Assembly (NCBI GenBank): GCA_049889775.1
Contig: JBMHCT010000035.1
Coordinates: 62,001 to 126,000 of the forward strand
DNA length: 64,000 bases
Source: Jejuia sp049889775
Lineage (GTDB): Bacteria; Bacteroidota; Bacteroidia; Flavobacteriales; Flavobacteriaceae
Direction: 5' to 3'
Shown here: positions 24,090 through 31,299 of the stretch, piece by piece
How the letters are laid out: each line of letters opens with the position of its first letter
How positions within the stretch are numbered: position 1 is the stretch's first letter
Notes under the pieces: model-generated
What the model was told of the DNA's origin: nothing
Seen by the model: only the letters and a program-made list of their open reading frames with translations
Database searches by the model: none
Position numbers and translations under genes: made by a program

Positions 24090-24902
24090 TTATTTGGCAG
24101 CAACTAAGTGCTTCATAGTTTCGTATGAAGATAATTTGCGCACACTATCTAAGAATACTTCTGGCGTTGGAAGGTAGTTACCATCAGCCGGCCACTTATC
24201 TCCTATTTCTGGTTTTTCGCTTGTTTCAAAAGCTTCAATTTCATCTAGATACTCCATGTAAATATCTACCGTACCTTGCGCATATGAGTTTAATACCGCA
24301 ACGGTTTCTTTATAAGTAAGAGAATCTTTTGGGTATTGCCATGTAGTGGCTCCCATGACATCTCCTAATTTCCAATCAGATTTTGATGTTTGAGGATGAT
24401 CGTTATGACACGACACACAGGCACCTGCACTCGCTAAGTCTGCAAACATTGCTGTATGTAGTTTTTGAGATTCATCATAAAAAAATTGTGGCTTTTGATC
24501 TTTTTTAATTTGAGTGAACAGTTCTGCTTGCTTTCCTTCAAATTTATTAGCGGCATTCACTGGAAAGTCCGATCCCAAATATAAACCTAACGGTACTGGA
24601 CTTTTACGAATACTTGTTGCAATACCTCTTAAAAATAAAGCTGGAAGTGGTCCTGCCTCAACATCGTCCTTTCTCCAATCTTCGTCAAACTTCATGCCTT
24701 GTTTTTTACCTCCGCCAACAATTGCTTTAGTATATAGTGTTCTGGTAACATCGTTTTCCTTAGCTACCATTTCAAGCACCTCTGCCACGGCGAATGCTTT
24801 TTCTTCTTCAGCTGCTGTAGTTTTTTCCTCTGGCACACCGCCACAAGAGTTAAGTATCAATAAAAAAGCCGAAGTTGATAATAGTTTAATCATAGTTTTC
24901 AT
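24090..24902 (-). CDS. Monoheme lipoprotein with DUF3365/Tll0287-like domain
   Basis: 270 residues. Signal peptide with lipobox LNSC (cysteine near residue 20), so it is a lipoprotein facing the periplasm or outer membrane. The body resembles the DUF3365 heme-sensor domain (ARL-like YTKAIVGGG..., GLYLGSDFPVNAANKFEG), with one heme c motif CVSCHNDHP near 160. It sits between the globin (40-base gap) and the di-heme b gene. It could be the end acceptor of the electron chain or a redox/NO sensor; which cannot be decided from sequence. Confidence 0.75.
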   Translation of the reverse strand: MKTMIKLLSTSAFLLILNSCGGVPEEKTTAAEEEKAFAVAEVLEMVAKENDVTRTLYTKAIVGGGKKQGMKFDEDWRKDDVEAGPLPALFLRGIATSIRKSPVPLGLYLGSDFPVNAANKFEGKQAELFTQIKKDQKPQFFYDESQKLHTAMFADLASAGACVSCHNDHPQTSKSDWKLGDVMGATTWQYPKDSLTYKETVAVLNSYAQGTVDIYMEYLDEIEAFETSEKPEIGDKWPADGNYLPTPEVFLDSVRKLSSYETMKHLVAAK

Positions 24903-24918
24903 ATTGTGAGTTTTTAAG

Positions 24919-24960
24919 TTATTAGTATGCCGCTTCGATTTATTAGTATGCCGCTTCGAT
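24919..24960. repeat. Perfect 21-bp tandem duplication at the globin 3' end
   Basis: Positions 24919-24939 and 24940-24960 are identical. Each encodes, on the minus strand, Ile-Glu-Ala-Ala-Tyr and two stop codons. The inner copy is the globin's own end; the outer copy is now untranslated. Confidence 0.9.
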
Positions 24961-25356
24961 CATAACGCTAGACATCACACCATAAACGTCTGTCCAAGCT
25001 GTTTTAACTTCGGGTGTAAAGTCATCACCCAATCCAGCTTCAAGTGTTCCCAATAGTGCAGCTCCAACAGTATCATAATGAGATGCCTCAACCTTGTAGT
25101 CTACATGTCTTTTTGCTAGATCTTTCAAAACTGGAACCAATGCATCCAAATTGCTTAAACCAGCTACTGCAGCAGCTAACATTGTCATCAACTTATTACC
25201 TTGGGTCTTCATAGCTTCATCACTACTTGGAAACAAAGGTTTAAGGTTTGGATCTAGCTCAAACAGTTTAGCATAAAAAATTTCAGCCGCTTGTGGTGCT
25301 ATGGGTTTTACCTTTTCAAATGATTCCTGTACAAGTGTTACTGTTGTTGCTTCCAT
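24943..25356 (-). CDS. Single-domain globin (flavohemoglobin-type heme domain)
   Basis: 137 residues, the length of Vitreoscilla-type hemoglobin. Proximal histidine H84 in LAKRHVDYKV, then SHYDTVGAALLGTLE. The phenylalanine of the heme pocket is in KPLFPSSD and the distal side includes KTQGNKLM. Such globins bind oxygen and dioxygenate NO when given a reductase. It is the first gene of the five-gene operon; the FAD/2Fe-2S protein could be its reductase. An FNR-geometry dyad lies 27 bases upstream. Two adjacent stop codons end it. Confidence 0.93.
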   Translation of the reverse strand: MEATTVTLVQESFEKVKPIAPQAAEIFYAKLFELDPNLKPLFPSSDEAMKTQGNKLMTMLAAAVAGLSNLDALVPVLKDLAKRHVDYKVEASHYDTVGAALLGTLEAGLGDDFTPEVKTAWTDVYGVMSSVMIEAAY

Positions 25357-25377
25357 AGTTTTTGGTTTGTCATTTAA

Positions 25378-25399
25378 GAAAAATAAGTATTAATACTTA
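25378..25399 (-). promoter_or_regulatory. FNR-like dyad and -7-like element, globin operon
   Basis: The dyad TAAGTA-ttaa-TACTTA (25384-25399) is a perfect 16-bp palindrome. On the minus strand its last TA begins TATTTTTC, one base off TAnnTTTG. A second exact -7 match, TAAATTTG, lies at 25414-25407. The same dyad/-7 overlap occurs at the regulator's own promoter. Confidence 0.6.
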
Positions 25400-25540
25400 C
25401 TGTCGACAAATTTAGATTGTATAAGGCGAACTAATTATGAAATACAACAGTAGTAAAACGTCTTTTACAACACTTTGGAAACTGACAAAACGCAGGAATT
25501 GTGCTTAACGTAGGTATAGCAACGAAAAAACTAAGTATAA

Positions 25541-26290
25541 TTAACTATCTAAGAAGTAGTTATGATCACTTATTTCTCTTTTGAGTAATTGTATATCATT
25601 GATACCAATCTTTTTACCCAACGCGGAAATGAGTTTATCTTTTTTTAAAGCAGAAAATACGCGAATCACTTGTTCTTCTGTGGTACCAGCATAATCGGCA
25701 TATTCTCTTCGGCTTAAAGGAAGATTTAGAAAACCATTAAGATCTCCAAATTTTCTATGGATATATAATAAGGAATCAATAACACGCTCGCGGACGGTCA
25801 TTTGAGAAATAGACTTTACCTTATTCTCACTTCTATTGAGTTCATTTGCATAAAACAACATCATATCGAAAGCAAATTTAGGATTATCCAATAGAGCTTC
25901 TTGCAGGTTTTCCTTAGAAAAATAGCACAAAATAGTATCTTCTAAGGCAACAGCGCCAATAGAGTAGTATTCTTCAGTGCCGAATCCTCTATGCCCAATA
26001 ATCTCCCCTTTTTTTGCAAAACGCACAATTTGCTCGCGCCCGTTAATACCAGTTCTAATTACTTTTACAGTTCCCTTCAGAATGAAAAAGAGTCCGTTTA
26101 CTGGGGCGCCTTCCATTATAAACTGTTGTCCTTTTTTACAACGAAGCGTACTTTTATTATTTACCAAATTAGAACCTTCTAATATGGATAAGTTACTCTT
26201 TAGAATACAATTACTGTTCTCGCATGACATACAAGAAAGATCATTTACAGAACGAAACCGAGTGTGTGTGGACATGGCGACTGCTGGCAT
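25541..26290 (-). CDS. FNR-like Crp-family transcription regulator
   Basis: 249 residues. Cysteines C20, C23 and C28 (LSCMSCENSNC) plus C122 (TILCYF) fall almost exactly where E. coli FNR has its 4Fe-4S ligands (20, 23, 29, 122). Cyclic-nucleotide-type beta-roll about 40-150, dimer helix 150-180, and C-terminal winged HTH with recognition helix TTEEQVIRVF. The conserved Glu and Arg are kept, but Ile replaces the FNR serine, which predicts a site other than TTGAT. A TAAGTA-N4-TACTTA palindrome 23 bases upstream suggests autoregulation. It probably senses oxygen or NO. Confidence 0.85.
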   Translation of the reverse strand: MPAVAMSTHTRFRSVNDLSCMSCENSNCILKSNLSILEGSNLVNNKSTLRCKKGQQFIMEGAPVNGLFFILKGTVKVIRTGINGREQIVRFAKKGEIIGHRGFGTEEYYSIGAVALEDTILCYFSKENLQEALLDNPKFAFDMMLFYANELNRSENKVKSISQMTVRERVIDSLLYIHRKFGDLNGFLNLPLSRREYADYAGTTEEQVIRVFSALKKDKLISALGKKIGINDIQLLKREISDHNYFLDS

Positions 26291-26307
26291 GTGTTTAGTG
26301 TTTCTTT

Positions 26308-26329
26308 CAAAAATAAGTAATATTACTTA
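26308..26329 (-). promoter_or_regulatory. FNR-like dyad and -7 element, regulator's own promoter
   Basis: TAAGTA-atat-TACTTA (26314-26329), a perfect 16-bp palindrome. Its last TA on the minus strand starts an exact -7 match, TATTTTTG (26315-26308). It lies 23 bases before the start codon. Confidence 0.6.
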
Positions 26330-26480
26330 GTTTTTACAGCTACATACTTATTTTTATGAGGTTCATAAATTAAGTAGAAGAGAAATTAGAATATCTGAAT
26401 TTTTAAATACTAATATTTAAGTTTTCATATTTATTTATAAAATATAGCAGTTTCATTTCTGCGAAAAAGCATGTATTCGC

Positions 26481-26488
26481 TATATTTG
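26481..26488 (+). promoter_or_regulatory. moeA operon -7 element
   Basis: TATATTTG matches TAnnTTTG, 23 bases before the moeA ATG. No -33 TTTG is seen. An imperfect inverted repeat with TACTTA and TAAGTA ends (26344-26375) lies further upstream, in the wrong orientation to count as the FNR-like dyad. Confidence 0.5.
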
Positions 26489-26511
26489 CTAGGATATAAC
26501 GAAATTTATTT

Positions 26512-27690
26512 ATGATTTCAATTGCTGAAGCTATTTCTATTGTAAAAAAGAATGGTAAACCAATATTGCAATCAACCATAAAGCATGTTGAAAAAGCTGG
26601 TGGTTATGAGTTATTTGAAGATATATTATCTCCAATTAACATGCCTCCCTTTAGGCAATCTGCAATGGATGGCTACGCGTTAAACTTACATGATGATTTA
26701 ACGTATAATTTAATTGGAGAGGTTAAAGCGGGTGATGGTCATGAACCTACTTTGAAAAAAGGAGAAGCAGTTCGGATTTTTACCGGAGCTCCTGTTCCAG
26801 TTTCTGCAAATGCTATAATGATGCAGGAAAAAGTTTCTGTGAATGGTAATTCTATTACCATTAAACATCAAATTCCTTTAGAACATAATATTCGTCCGTT
26901 AGGCGAACAAGTGAAAACTGGAGACATTGCTTTAAAAAAAGGAACTAAGCTAACCCCAGCCGCTATTGGTTATTTAATTTCTTTAGGAATTACCAAAGTA
27001 AGCGTATTTAAAAAGCCAAATATTGCAATTGTAACCACGGGTAATGAGTTGATTGAACCTGGGCAAGATCTCCCCTATGGAAAAATATTCGAGAGCAACT
27101 CTAAAATGTTACTAAGTTCTTTATACAATTTGAAGTTTTATGATGTCACACTTTATAAAGTTGAAGATGATTACAACAAGACTGTTGATATATTAAATTC
27201 AGCCATAACGCATAACGATTTGGTTTTGATAACTGGAGGAATTTCAGTTGGCGATTATGACTATGTTGGAAAATCATTGAACGACTTGCACGTAGAGGAA
27301 CTATTCTATAAAGTGAAGCAAAAACCAGGTAAGCCTTTGTTTTTCGGAATAAAAGATAACACCAAAATTTTTGCTTTACCTGGAAATCCTGCCGCTGCCC
27401 TATCCTGCTTTTATGTTTATGTATACATTGCTTTACAACAAATGATGGAGAGGGAAGCTATAGAATTACCAAGAGTTACCGCAACGGTCTCCAATGAATT
27501 TCAAAAGAAAGGAGATCGTCCTCAATTTTTAAAAGGTATTTACAGTGACGGAGACGTTGAAATTTTGGATGGACAAAACTCTTCAATGCTCCAAACTTTT
27601 GCATTATCAAACGCATTAGTATTTGCTCCAGCGGATGTTGCAAATATTCAAATTGGTGATGATATAGAGGTTATTTTATTACCTAATTAA
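26512..27690 (+). CDS. moeA: Molybdopterin molybdenumtransferase
   Basis: It inserts molybdate into adenylated molybdopterin to form Moco. 392 residues. Motifs: PPFRQSAMDGYAL, FTGAPVPVSANAIMMQE, TTGNELIEPG, the catalytic loop TGGISVGDYDYVG, PGKPLFFG, and FALPGNPAAALSCFYVY. It is the first gene of a plus-strand molybdenum cofactor operon (gap 11 bases to the next gene), presumably serving the nitrate reductase at 58.8-62.3 kb. Confidence 0.97.
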   Translation: MISIAEAISIVKKNGKPILQSTIKHVEKAGGYELFEDILSPINMPPFRQSAMDGYALNLHDDLTYNLIGEVKAGDGHEPTLKKGEAVRIFTGAPVPVSANAIMMQEKVSVNGNSITIKHQIPLEHNIRPLGEQVKTGDIALKKGTKLTPAAIGYLISLGITKVSVFKKPNIAIVTTGNELIEPGQDLPYGKIFESNSKMLLSSLYNLKFYDVTLYKVEDDYNKTVDILNSAITHNDLVLITGGISVGDYDYVGKSLNDLHVEELFYKVKQKPGKPLFFGIKDNTKIFALPGNPAAALSCFYVYVYIALQQMMEREAIELPRVTATVSNEFQKKGDRPQFLKGIYSDGDVEILDGQNSSMLQTFALSNALVFAPADVANIQIGDDIEVILLPN

Positions 27691-27701
27691 ATCAGGAATT
27701 A

Positions 27702-28040
27702 ATGGGATATAAAATAAAAAGCAGAATATGGATTGAATCTGAAGATAATGTACTTTTAGGCGAAGGACGAGTGCATTTATTAAAAGCGATTCAAAAAACA
27801 GGTTCTTTATCAAAAGCAGCAAAATCCTTAAACATATCATACAAAAAGGCGTGGCAGCTTTTAGATTCTGTAAATAAATCAGCTAAACAACCTGTAACTA
27901 TAAACAGTATAGGTGGTAAAGGTGGCGGTGGCGCAGAACTAACAGAATATGGACAATCTCTTATTCAGGCTTTTGATGAGATTAATCGAAATTGTTGGGC
28001 TTTTCTAGATAAAGAACTTAAAAAAATTGAAAGCTTGTAA
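27702..28040 (+). CDS. ModE-type winged-helix protein without molybdate domain
   Basis: 112 residues equal to the N-terminal DNA-binding half of ModE: GRVHLLKAIQKTGSLSKAAKSLNISYKKAWQLLDSV, then the wing with GGKGGGGAELTEYGQSL. The two molbindin repeats of full ModE are absent, so molybdate sensing is not explained by this chain alone. It lies between moeA and the TSUP transporter; the stop at 28038-28040 abuts the next ATG at 28041. It probably regulates the Moco/molybdate genes. Confidence 0.88.
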   Translation: MGYKIKSRIWIESEDNVLLGEGRVHLLKAIQKTGSLSKAAKSLNISYKKAWQLLDSVNKSAKQPVTINSIGGKGGGGAELTEYGQSLIQAFDEINRNCWAFLDKELKKIESL

Positions 28041-28781
28041 ATGCTGCAAACCGAAAACATATATATCTTTTTATTTATCCTGCCCATGGTGTCATTTTTA
28101 TATGCTAGTGTTGGTCATGGTGGAGCAAGCGGTTATTTAGCATTAATGGCTTTGTTTTCGTTCGCCCCAGAAACCATGAAACCAACTGCTTTACTCTTAA
28201 ACATATTTGTGGCAGGCATTTCATTTTATTATTACTTCAGAGAGGGTTTCTTTAATAAAAAACTGTTTTTATCCTTTGCTGCAGCTTCAATTCCACTAGC
28301 ATATATTGGTGGTACTTTAGAGTTAGACGCATCTATTTATAAAAAAATATTAGCACTTTTTTTAATTTTTGCCATTCTAAAAATGTTGAATGTATTCGGA
28401 AAAGAAAGTGATGCAATTAAACCAGTGAAGCTTTGGCAAGGACTAATTATTGGAGGTATCATAGGTTTCTTTTCAGGTTTAATTGGTATTGGTGGAGGTA
28501 TCATACTAACTCCTGTAATTTTATTACTCCATTGGGGTAAAATGAAAGAAGCCGCGGCCGTTTCAGCATTATTCATTTGGGTAAATTCTGTTGCTGGTTT
28601 AACCGGACAATTGCGCAGTGGTATTACCATAGAAAGCACTTCATTTTTATTAGTGGGTATTGCTTTAATTGGCGGCATTCTAGGTGGATATTACGGCAGT
28701 AAAAAAATAAATAATCAGAAACTTAGATATATTTTGGCATTTGTATTAATCATAGCCTGTGCTAAATTATTTTTCACATAA
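28041..28781 (+). CDS. TSUP-family permease (TauE/SafE type)
   Basis: 246 residues, eight predicted transmembrane helices in two similar halves. Family signs: VGHGGASGYLALMALF near the start and FFSGLIGIGGGIILTPVILLL in the second half. Relatives export sulfite, sulfoacetate or other sulfur-containing anions. Placement in a Moco operon suggests movement of sulfite, molybdate or another oxyanion, but the substrate is not known. It is directly adjacent to the ModE-like gene and 1 base before mobA. Confidence 0.88.
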   Translation: MLQTENIYIFLFILPMVSFLYASVGHGGASGYLALMALFSFAPETMKPTALLLNIFVAGISFYYYFREGFFNKKLFLSFAAASIPLAYIGGTLELDASIYKKILALFLIFAILKMLNVFGKESDAIKPVKLWQGLIIGGIIGFFSGLIGIGGGIILTPVILLLHWGKMKEAAAVSALFIWVNSVAGLTGQLRSGITIESTSFLLVGIALIGGILGGYYGSKKINNQKLRYILAFVLIIACAKLFFT

Positions 28782-28782
28782 A

Positions 28783-29367
28783 ATGACAGAAAAGAAGAAC
28801 ATAACGGGCATAATTTTAGCGGGGGGTAAAAGCTCTAGAATGGGTGCTGATAAAGGGTTTTTATATTTGAATAATAAACCTTTCCTGCAATATATTATTG
28901 ATGCTTTGAAACCTCTAGTTTCTGAAATCATTATTGTTTCTGATAACTCTGATTATGATGTTTTTGAACTAAAACGTATTACAGATAGTATTAAGAATGC
29001 TGGCCCTGTTTCAGGTATTTATTCAGGACTAAAAGCATCGCATACAGAACTTAACTTGGTATTGAGTTGTGATATTCCACTAATTTCTTCTGAAGTTTTG
29101 CAACAATTAATTGATGCTATTGATGACACCTCAGAAATTATTCAAGCTGAAAGTAATGGTAAATCCATGCCTCTTGTGGCACTTTACAAAAGAAGCGTAA
29201 AAACTAAATTTTTGGAGTTATTGCAAAATAACGAACGAAGATTACGAATTGCTGTAAAACAATGTAACTTTAAAAATGTAACGTTGGATAAGACAAATGA
29301 GAATGCAACAATGAATATAAATACTAAAGAAGATTTTAAACAAATTGCTGATGCTTATAACCGTTAA
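28783..29367 (+). CDS. mobA: Molybdenum cofactor guanylyltransferase
   Basis: It adds GMP to Moco to give the bis-MGD cofactor used by nitrate reductases of the DMSO-reductase family. About 194 residues. GTP-binding N-terminus GIILAGGKSSRMGADKGFL, then VSDNSDYDVF, GPVSGIYSGLKAS and LSCDIPLIS with the metal aspartate. The ATG at 28783 sits one base after the TSUP stop; an upstream in-frame ATG would lie inside that gene and adds residues foreign to the family. The end overlaps moaD. Confidence 0.94.
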   Translation: MTEKKNITGIILAGGKSSRMGADKGFLYLNNKPFLQYIIDALKPLVSEIIIVSDNSDYDVFELKRITDSIKNAGPVSGIYSGLKASHTELNLVLSCDIPLISSEVLQQLIDAIDDTSEIIQAESNGKSMPLVALYKRSVKTKFLELLQNNERRLRIAVKQCNFKNVTLDKTNENATMNINTKEDFKQIADAYNR

Positions 29368-29584
29368 ATACTTTGGACAAATTTCAGAAGTAACCGCAAA
29401 AGACGAAGAGCAAATTGAGATTGAAACGACGTCAATTTCTAAGTTATTGGAATTGTTGTATTCAAAATATGACGGACTTAAATCAAAAGATTTTCAAGTA
29501 GCCCAAAATCAAGAATTGGTTTCATTAGAAGAAGAAATAACTGGAGCAGAAATAGCTTTATTACCTCCTTTTTCTGGAGGGTAA
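29351..29584 (+). CDS. moaD: Molybdopterin synthase small subunit (sulfur carrier)
   Basis: About 77 residues with the ubiquitin-like beta-grasp fold and the diagnostic C-terminus LLPPFSGG, whose last glycine becomes a thiocarboxylate. Pairs with MoaE to convert precursor Z to molybdopterin; activated by the MoeB-like protein next door. The ATG at 29351 overlaps the mobA end by 17 bases. Confidence 0.93.
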   Translation: MLITVKYFGQISEVTAKDEEQIEIETTSISKLLELLYSKYDGLKSKDFQVAQNQELVSLEEEITGAEIALLPPFSGG

Positions 29585-29589
29585 ACGCT

Positions 29590-29643
29590 CCTGCAAGGTC
29601 TTGGAGACCTTGTAGGTATGACCTATCAAAATCCTGCAGGATT
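29590..29643. repeat. Clustered small palindromes after moaD
   Basis: CCTGCAAGGTC-ttgga-GACCTTGTAGG (29590-29616) has 11-bp arms with one G-T pair. It is followed by the perfect palindrome AATCCTGCAGGATT (29630-29643) and the half copy CCTTGCAGGATT (29650-29661). They share a CCTGCA core, so they look like related repeat units. Confidence 0.65.
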
Positions 29644-29686
29644 TTAGAACCTTGCAGGATTGAAAATTAAAATAAAGCGGGAAGAG

Positions 29687-29706
29687 ATTCCTGCTTTCGC
29701 AGGAAT
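29687..29706 (+). promoter_or_regulatory. Hairpin just before the moeB start codon
   Basis: ATTCCTGC (29687-29694) and GCAGGAAT (29699-29706) form an 8-bp stem with a 4-base loop, ending 2 bases before the ATG. The only AGGA-like sequence is inside the stem, so it may hinder initiation or act as an mRNA end or processing site. Confidence 0.4.
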
Positions 29707-29708
29707 TT

Positions 29709-30800
29709 ATGAGATACAACAGACATATCATTTTAACAGAAATCGGACCTGAAGGTCAAAATAAAATTTCCAAAGCCAAAGTATTGGTGATTGGTGCGGG
29801 TGGTTTAGGTTGTCCCATTCTGCAATATCTTGCCGCCGCTGGCGTGGGTCATATTGGAATTATAGATTTTGATATAGTGGAACTTTCCAACCTGCAGCGT
29901 CAAGTACTGTTTGGAACTGCTTCAATTGGAAAGAACAAAGCTATTGCAGCTAAAGAACGTCTTCAAGATTTGAACAGTGATATTTCGATAACTGCATATC
30001 CAGAAGCACTTACTTATCAAAATGCAATTACCCTATTCAATCAATACGATATTATTGTTGATGGTTCCGATAATTTTGAAACCCGTTATCTTGTTAATGA
30101 CGCGTGTATTATCACTAATAAACCACTAGTATTTGGAGCGATTTATAAATTTGAAGGACAAGTATCTGTATTCAATTATCGTAATGGACCAAGTTACCGA
30201 TGCCTATTTCCTACCCCACCACAAAAAGATTCGGTTCCAAATTGCTCAGAAATTGGCGTATTAGGTGTACTTCCAGGAATTATTGGTAGTATGCAAGCTA
30301 ACGAAGTATTAAAATTAATTTTGAATTTAGGAGATGTATTATCCGGAAAATTACTGTGCTACAATGCTTTTAATAATCAGATTTCAACATTGAAAATCAA
30401 GAAGAATGAAACAGTTGTACGTCAAGTTTTAAATTCAAAAGACAGTTTTGAACAACAAGAATTAAGCTTCAATTGTGAACGAAATGAAGTCGTTTCCATT
30501 CAAAATGTTCTTCAAAAAACAAATATTCAAATTATAGACGTTAGAGAATCTCATGAACTTCCAAAAGTTGATGAATTGTCAGTGGTATCAATTCCTCTAA
30601 GCTCATTACAAAATGAGCTAGAAGATTTAAGCAACAATAGAGCAACCTATATTTTTTGTCAATCAGGAATACGCAGTAAAAAAGCTGTTCATTTCCTAAA
30701 AGAAAAAGGCATCACAAACTGTTACAGCATTGAGGAAGGTGCCGCAGATATAAAAAACTATTTAGAACAACACTATAAAGAAAAGAGTAATGCAAGATAA
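29709..30800 (+). CDS. moeB: Molybdopterin-synthase adenylyltransferase with rhodanese domain
   Basis: 363 residues. The N-terminal E1-like domain adenylates the MoaD C-terminus: VLVIGAGGLGCPILQYLAAAG, DFDIVELSNLQRQVLF, DGSDNFETRYLVND, and catalytic-loop YRCLFPTPP. The C-terminal ~110 residues are a rhodanese domain with IIDVRE and active-site cysteine in YIFCQSGIRSKKAV. Such fusions (as in eukaryotic MOCS3) both activate the carrier and pass sulfur. The zinc CxxC pairs of E. coli MoeB are not seen. The end overlaps moaE by 11 bases. Confidence 0.92.
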   Translation: MRYNRHIILTEIGPEGQNKISKAKVLVIGAGGLGCPILQYLAAAGVGHIGIIDFDIVELSNLQRQVLFGTASIGKNKAIAAKERLQDLNSDISITAYPEALTYQNAITLFNQYDIIVDGSDNFETRYLVNDACIITNKPLVFGAIYKFEGQVSVFNYRNGPSYRCLFPTPPQKDSVPNCSEIGVLGVLPGIIGSMQANEVLKLILNLGDVLSGKLLCYNAFNNQISTLKIKKNETVVRQVLNSKDSFEQQELSFNCERNEVVSIQNVLQKTNIQIIDVRESHELPKVDELSVVSIPLSSLQNELEDLSNNRATYIFCQSGIRSKKAVHFLKEKGITNCYSIEEGAADIKNYLEQHYKEKSNAR

Positions 30801-31233
30801 AAAACCAAAAAACGTATTTAGAGAAGGAGCCATTTCCTCTGATTTCATAGGAAATTCTATTTATAAACATCAAACTAAAACTAGTATTGGTGCACATAAT
30901 ATATTCTTAGGACAGGTTCGCGCTGATGAGATAGATGGTAAAACTGTTGCAGCCATAGAATATACGGCATACGAAGATATGGCTAATCAAAAATTTCATG
31001 AAATTAGAGAAAGTGCCTATGAAAAATTTGATTTAACCTGTATGCATATTTATCATAGCCTAGGGACTGTAAAAGCAGGTGAAATTTGTTTATTCGTATT
31101 TGTATCTTCACCTAGACGAAAGGTAGTTTTTAAAGCTTTAGAATATATAGTAGAAGCTATAAAAGCAGATGTTCCTGTATTTGGAAAAGAGGTTTTTAAA
31201 GATGAGACACATCAATGGAAAGTAAATACTTAG
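30790..31233 (+). CDS. moaE: Molybdopterin synthase catalytic subunit
   Basis: 147 residues. It binds precursor Z and takes sulfur from MoaD to form molybdopterin. Visible are the family signs GAHNIFLGQVR, VAAIEYTAYEDMA, IYHSLGTVKAGEICLFVFVSS and the active-site lysines in VPVFGKEVFKDETHQWK. It overlaps the end of moeB, so the two are translationally coupled. A 66-base spacer with ACCATTA repeats separates it from the moaC-moaB fusion. Confidence 0.95.
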   Translation: MQDKKPKNVFREGAISSDFIGNSIYKHQTKTSIGAHNIFLGQVRADEIDGKTVAAIEYTAYEDMANQKFHEIRESAYEKFDLTCMHIYHSLGTVKAGEICLFVFVSSPRRKVVFKALEYIVEAIKADVPVFGKEVFKDETHQWKVNT

Positions 31234-31299
31234 TTATTAGTTTGTGGTTATTTGTTATTAGCCACAAGAAAAACCATTAACCATTAACCAAAATAAAAA

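Noticed and set aside
26344..26375. A fifth FNR-like site upstream of moeA
   Set aside because: The TACTTA and TAAGTA halves face the wrong way and are 20 bases apart, so the 5+4+5 geometry is missing.
29590..29661. A simple terminator for moaD
   Set aside because: The hairpins lack a following T-run on the plus strand, and the next Moco genes must be transcribed; repeat palindromes fit better.
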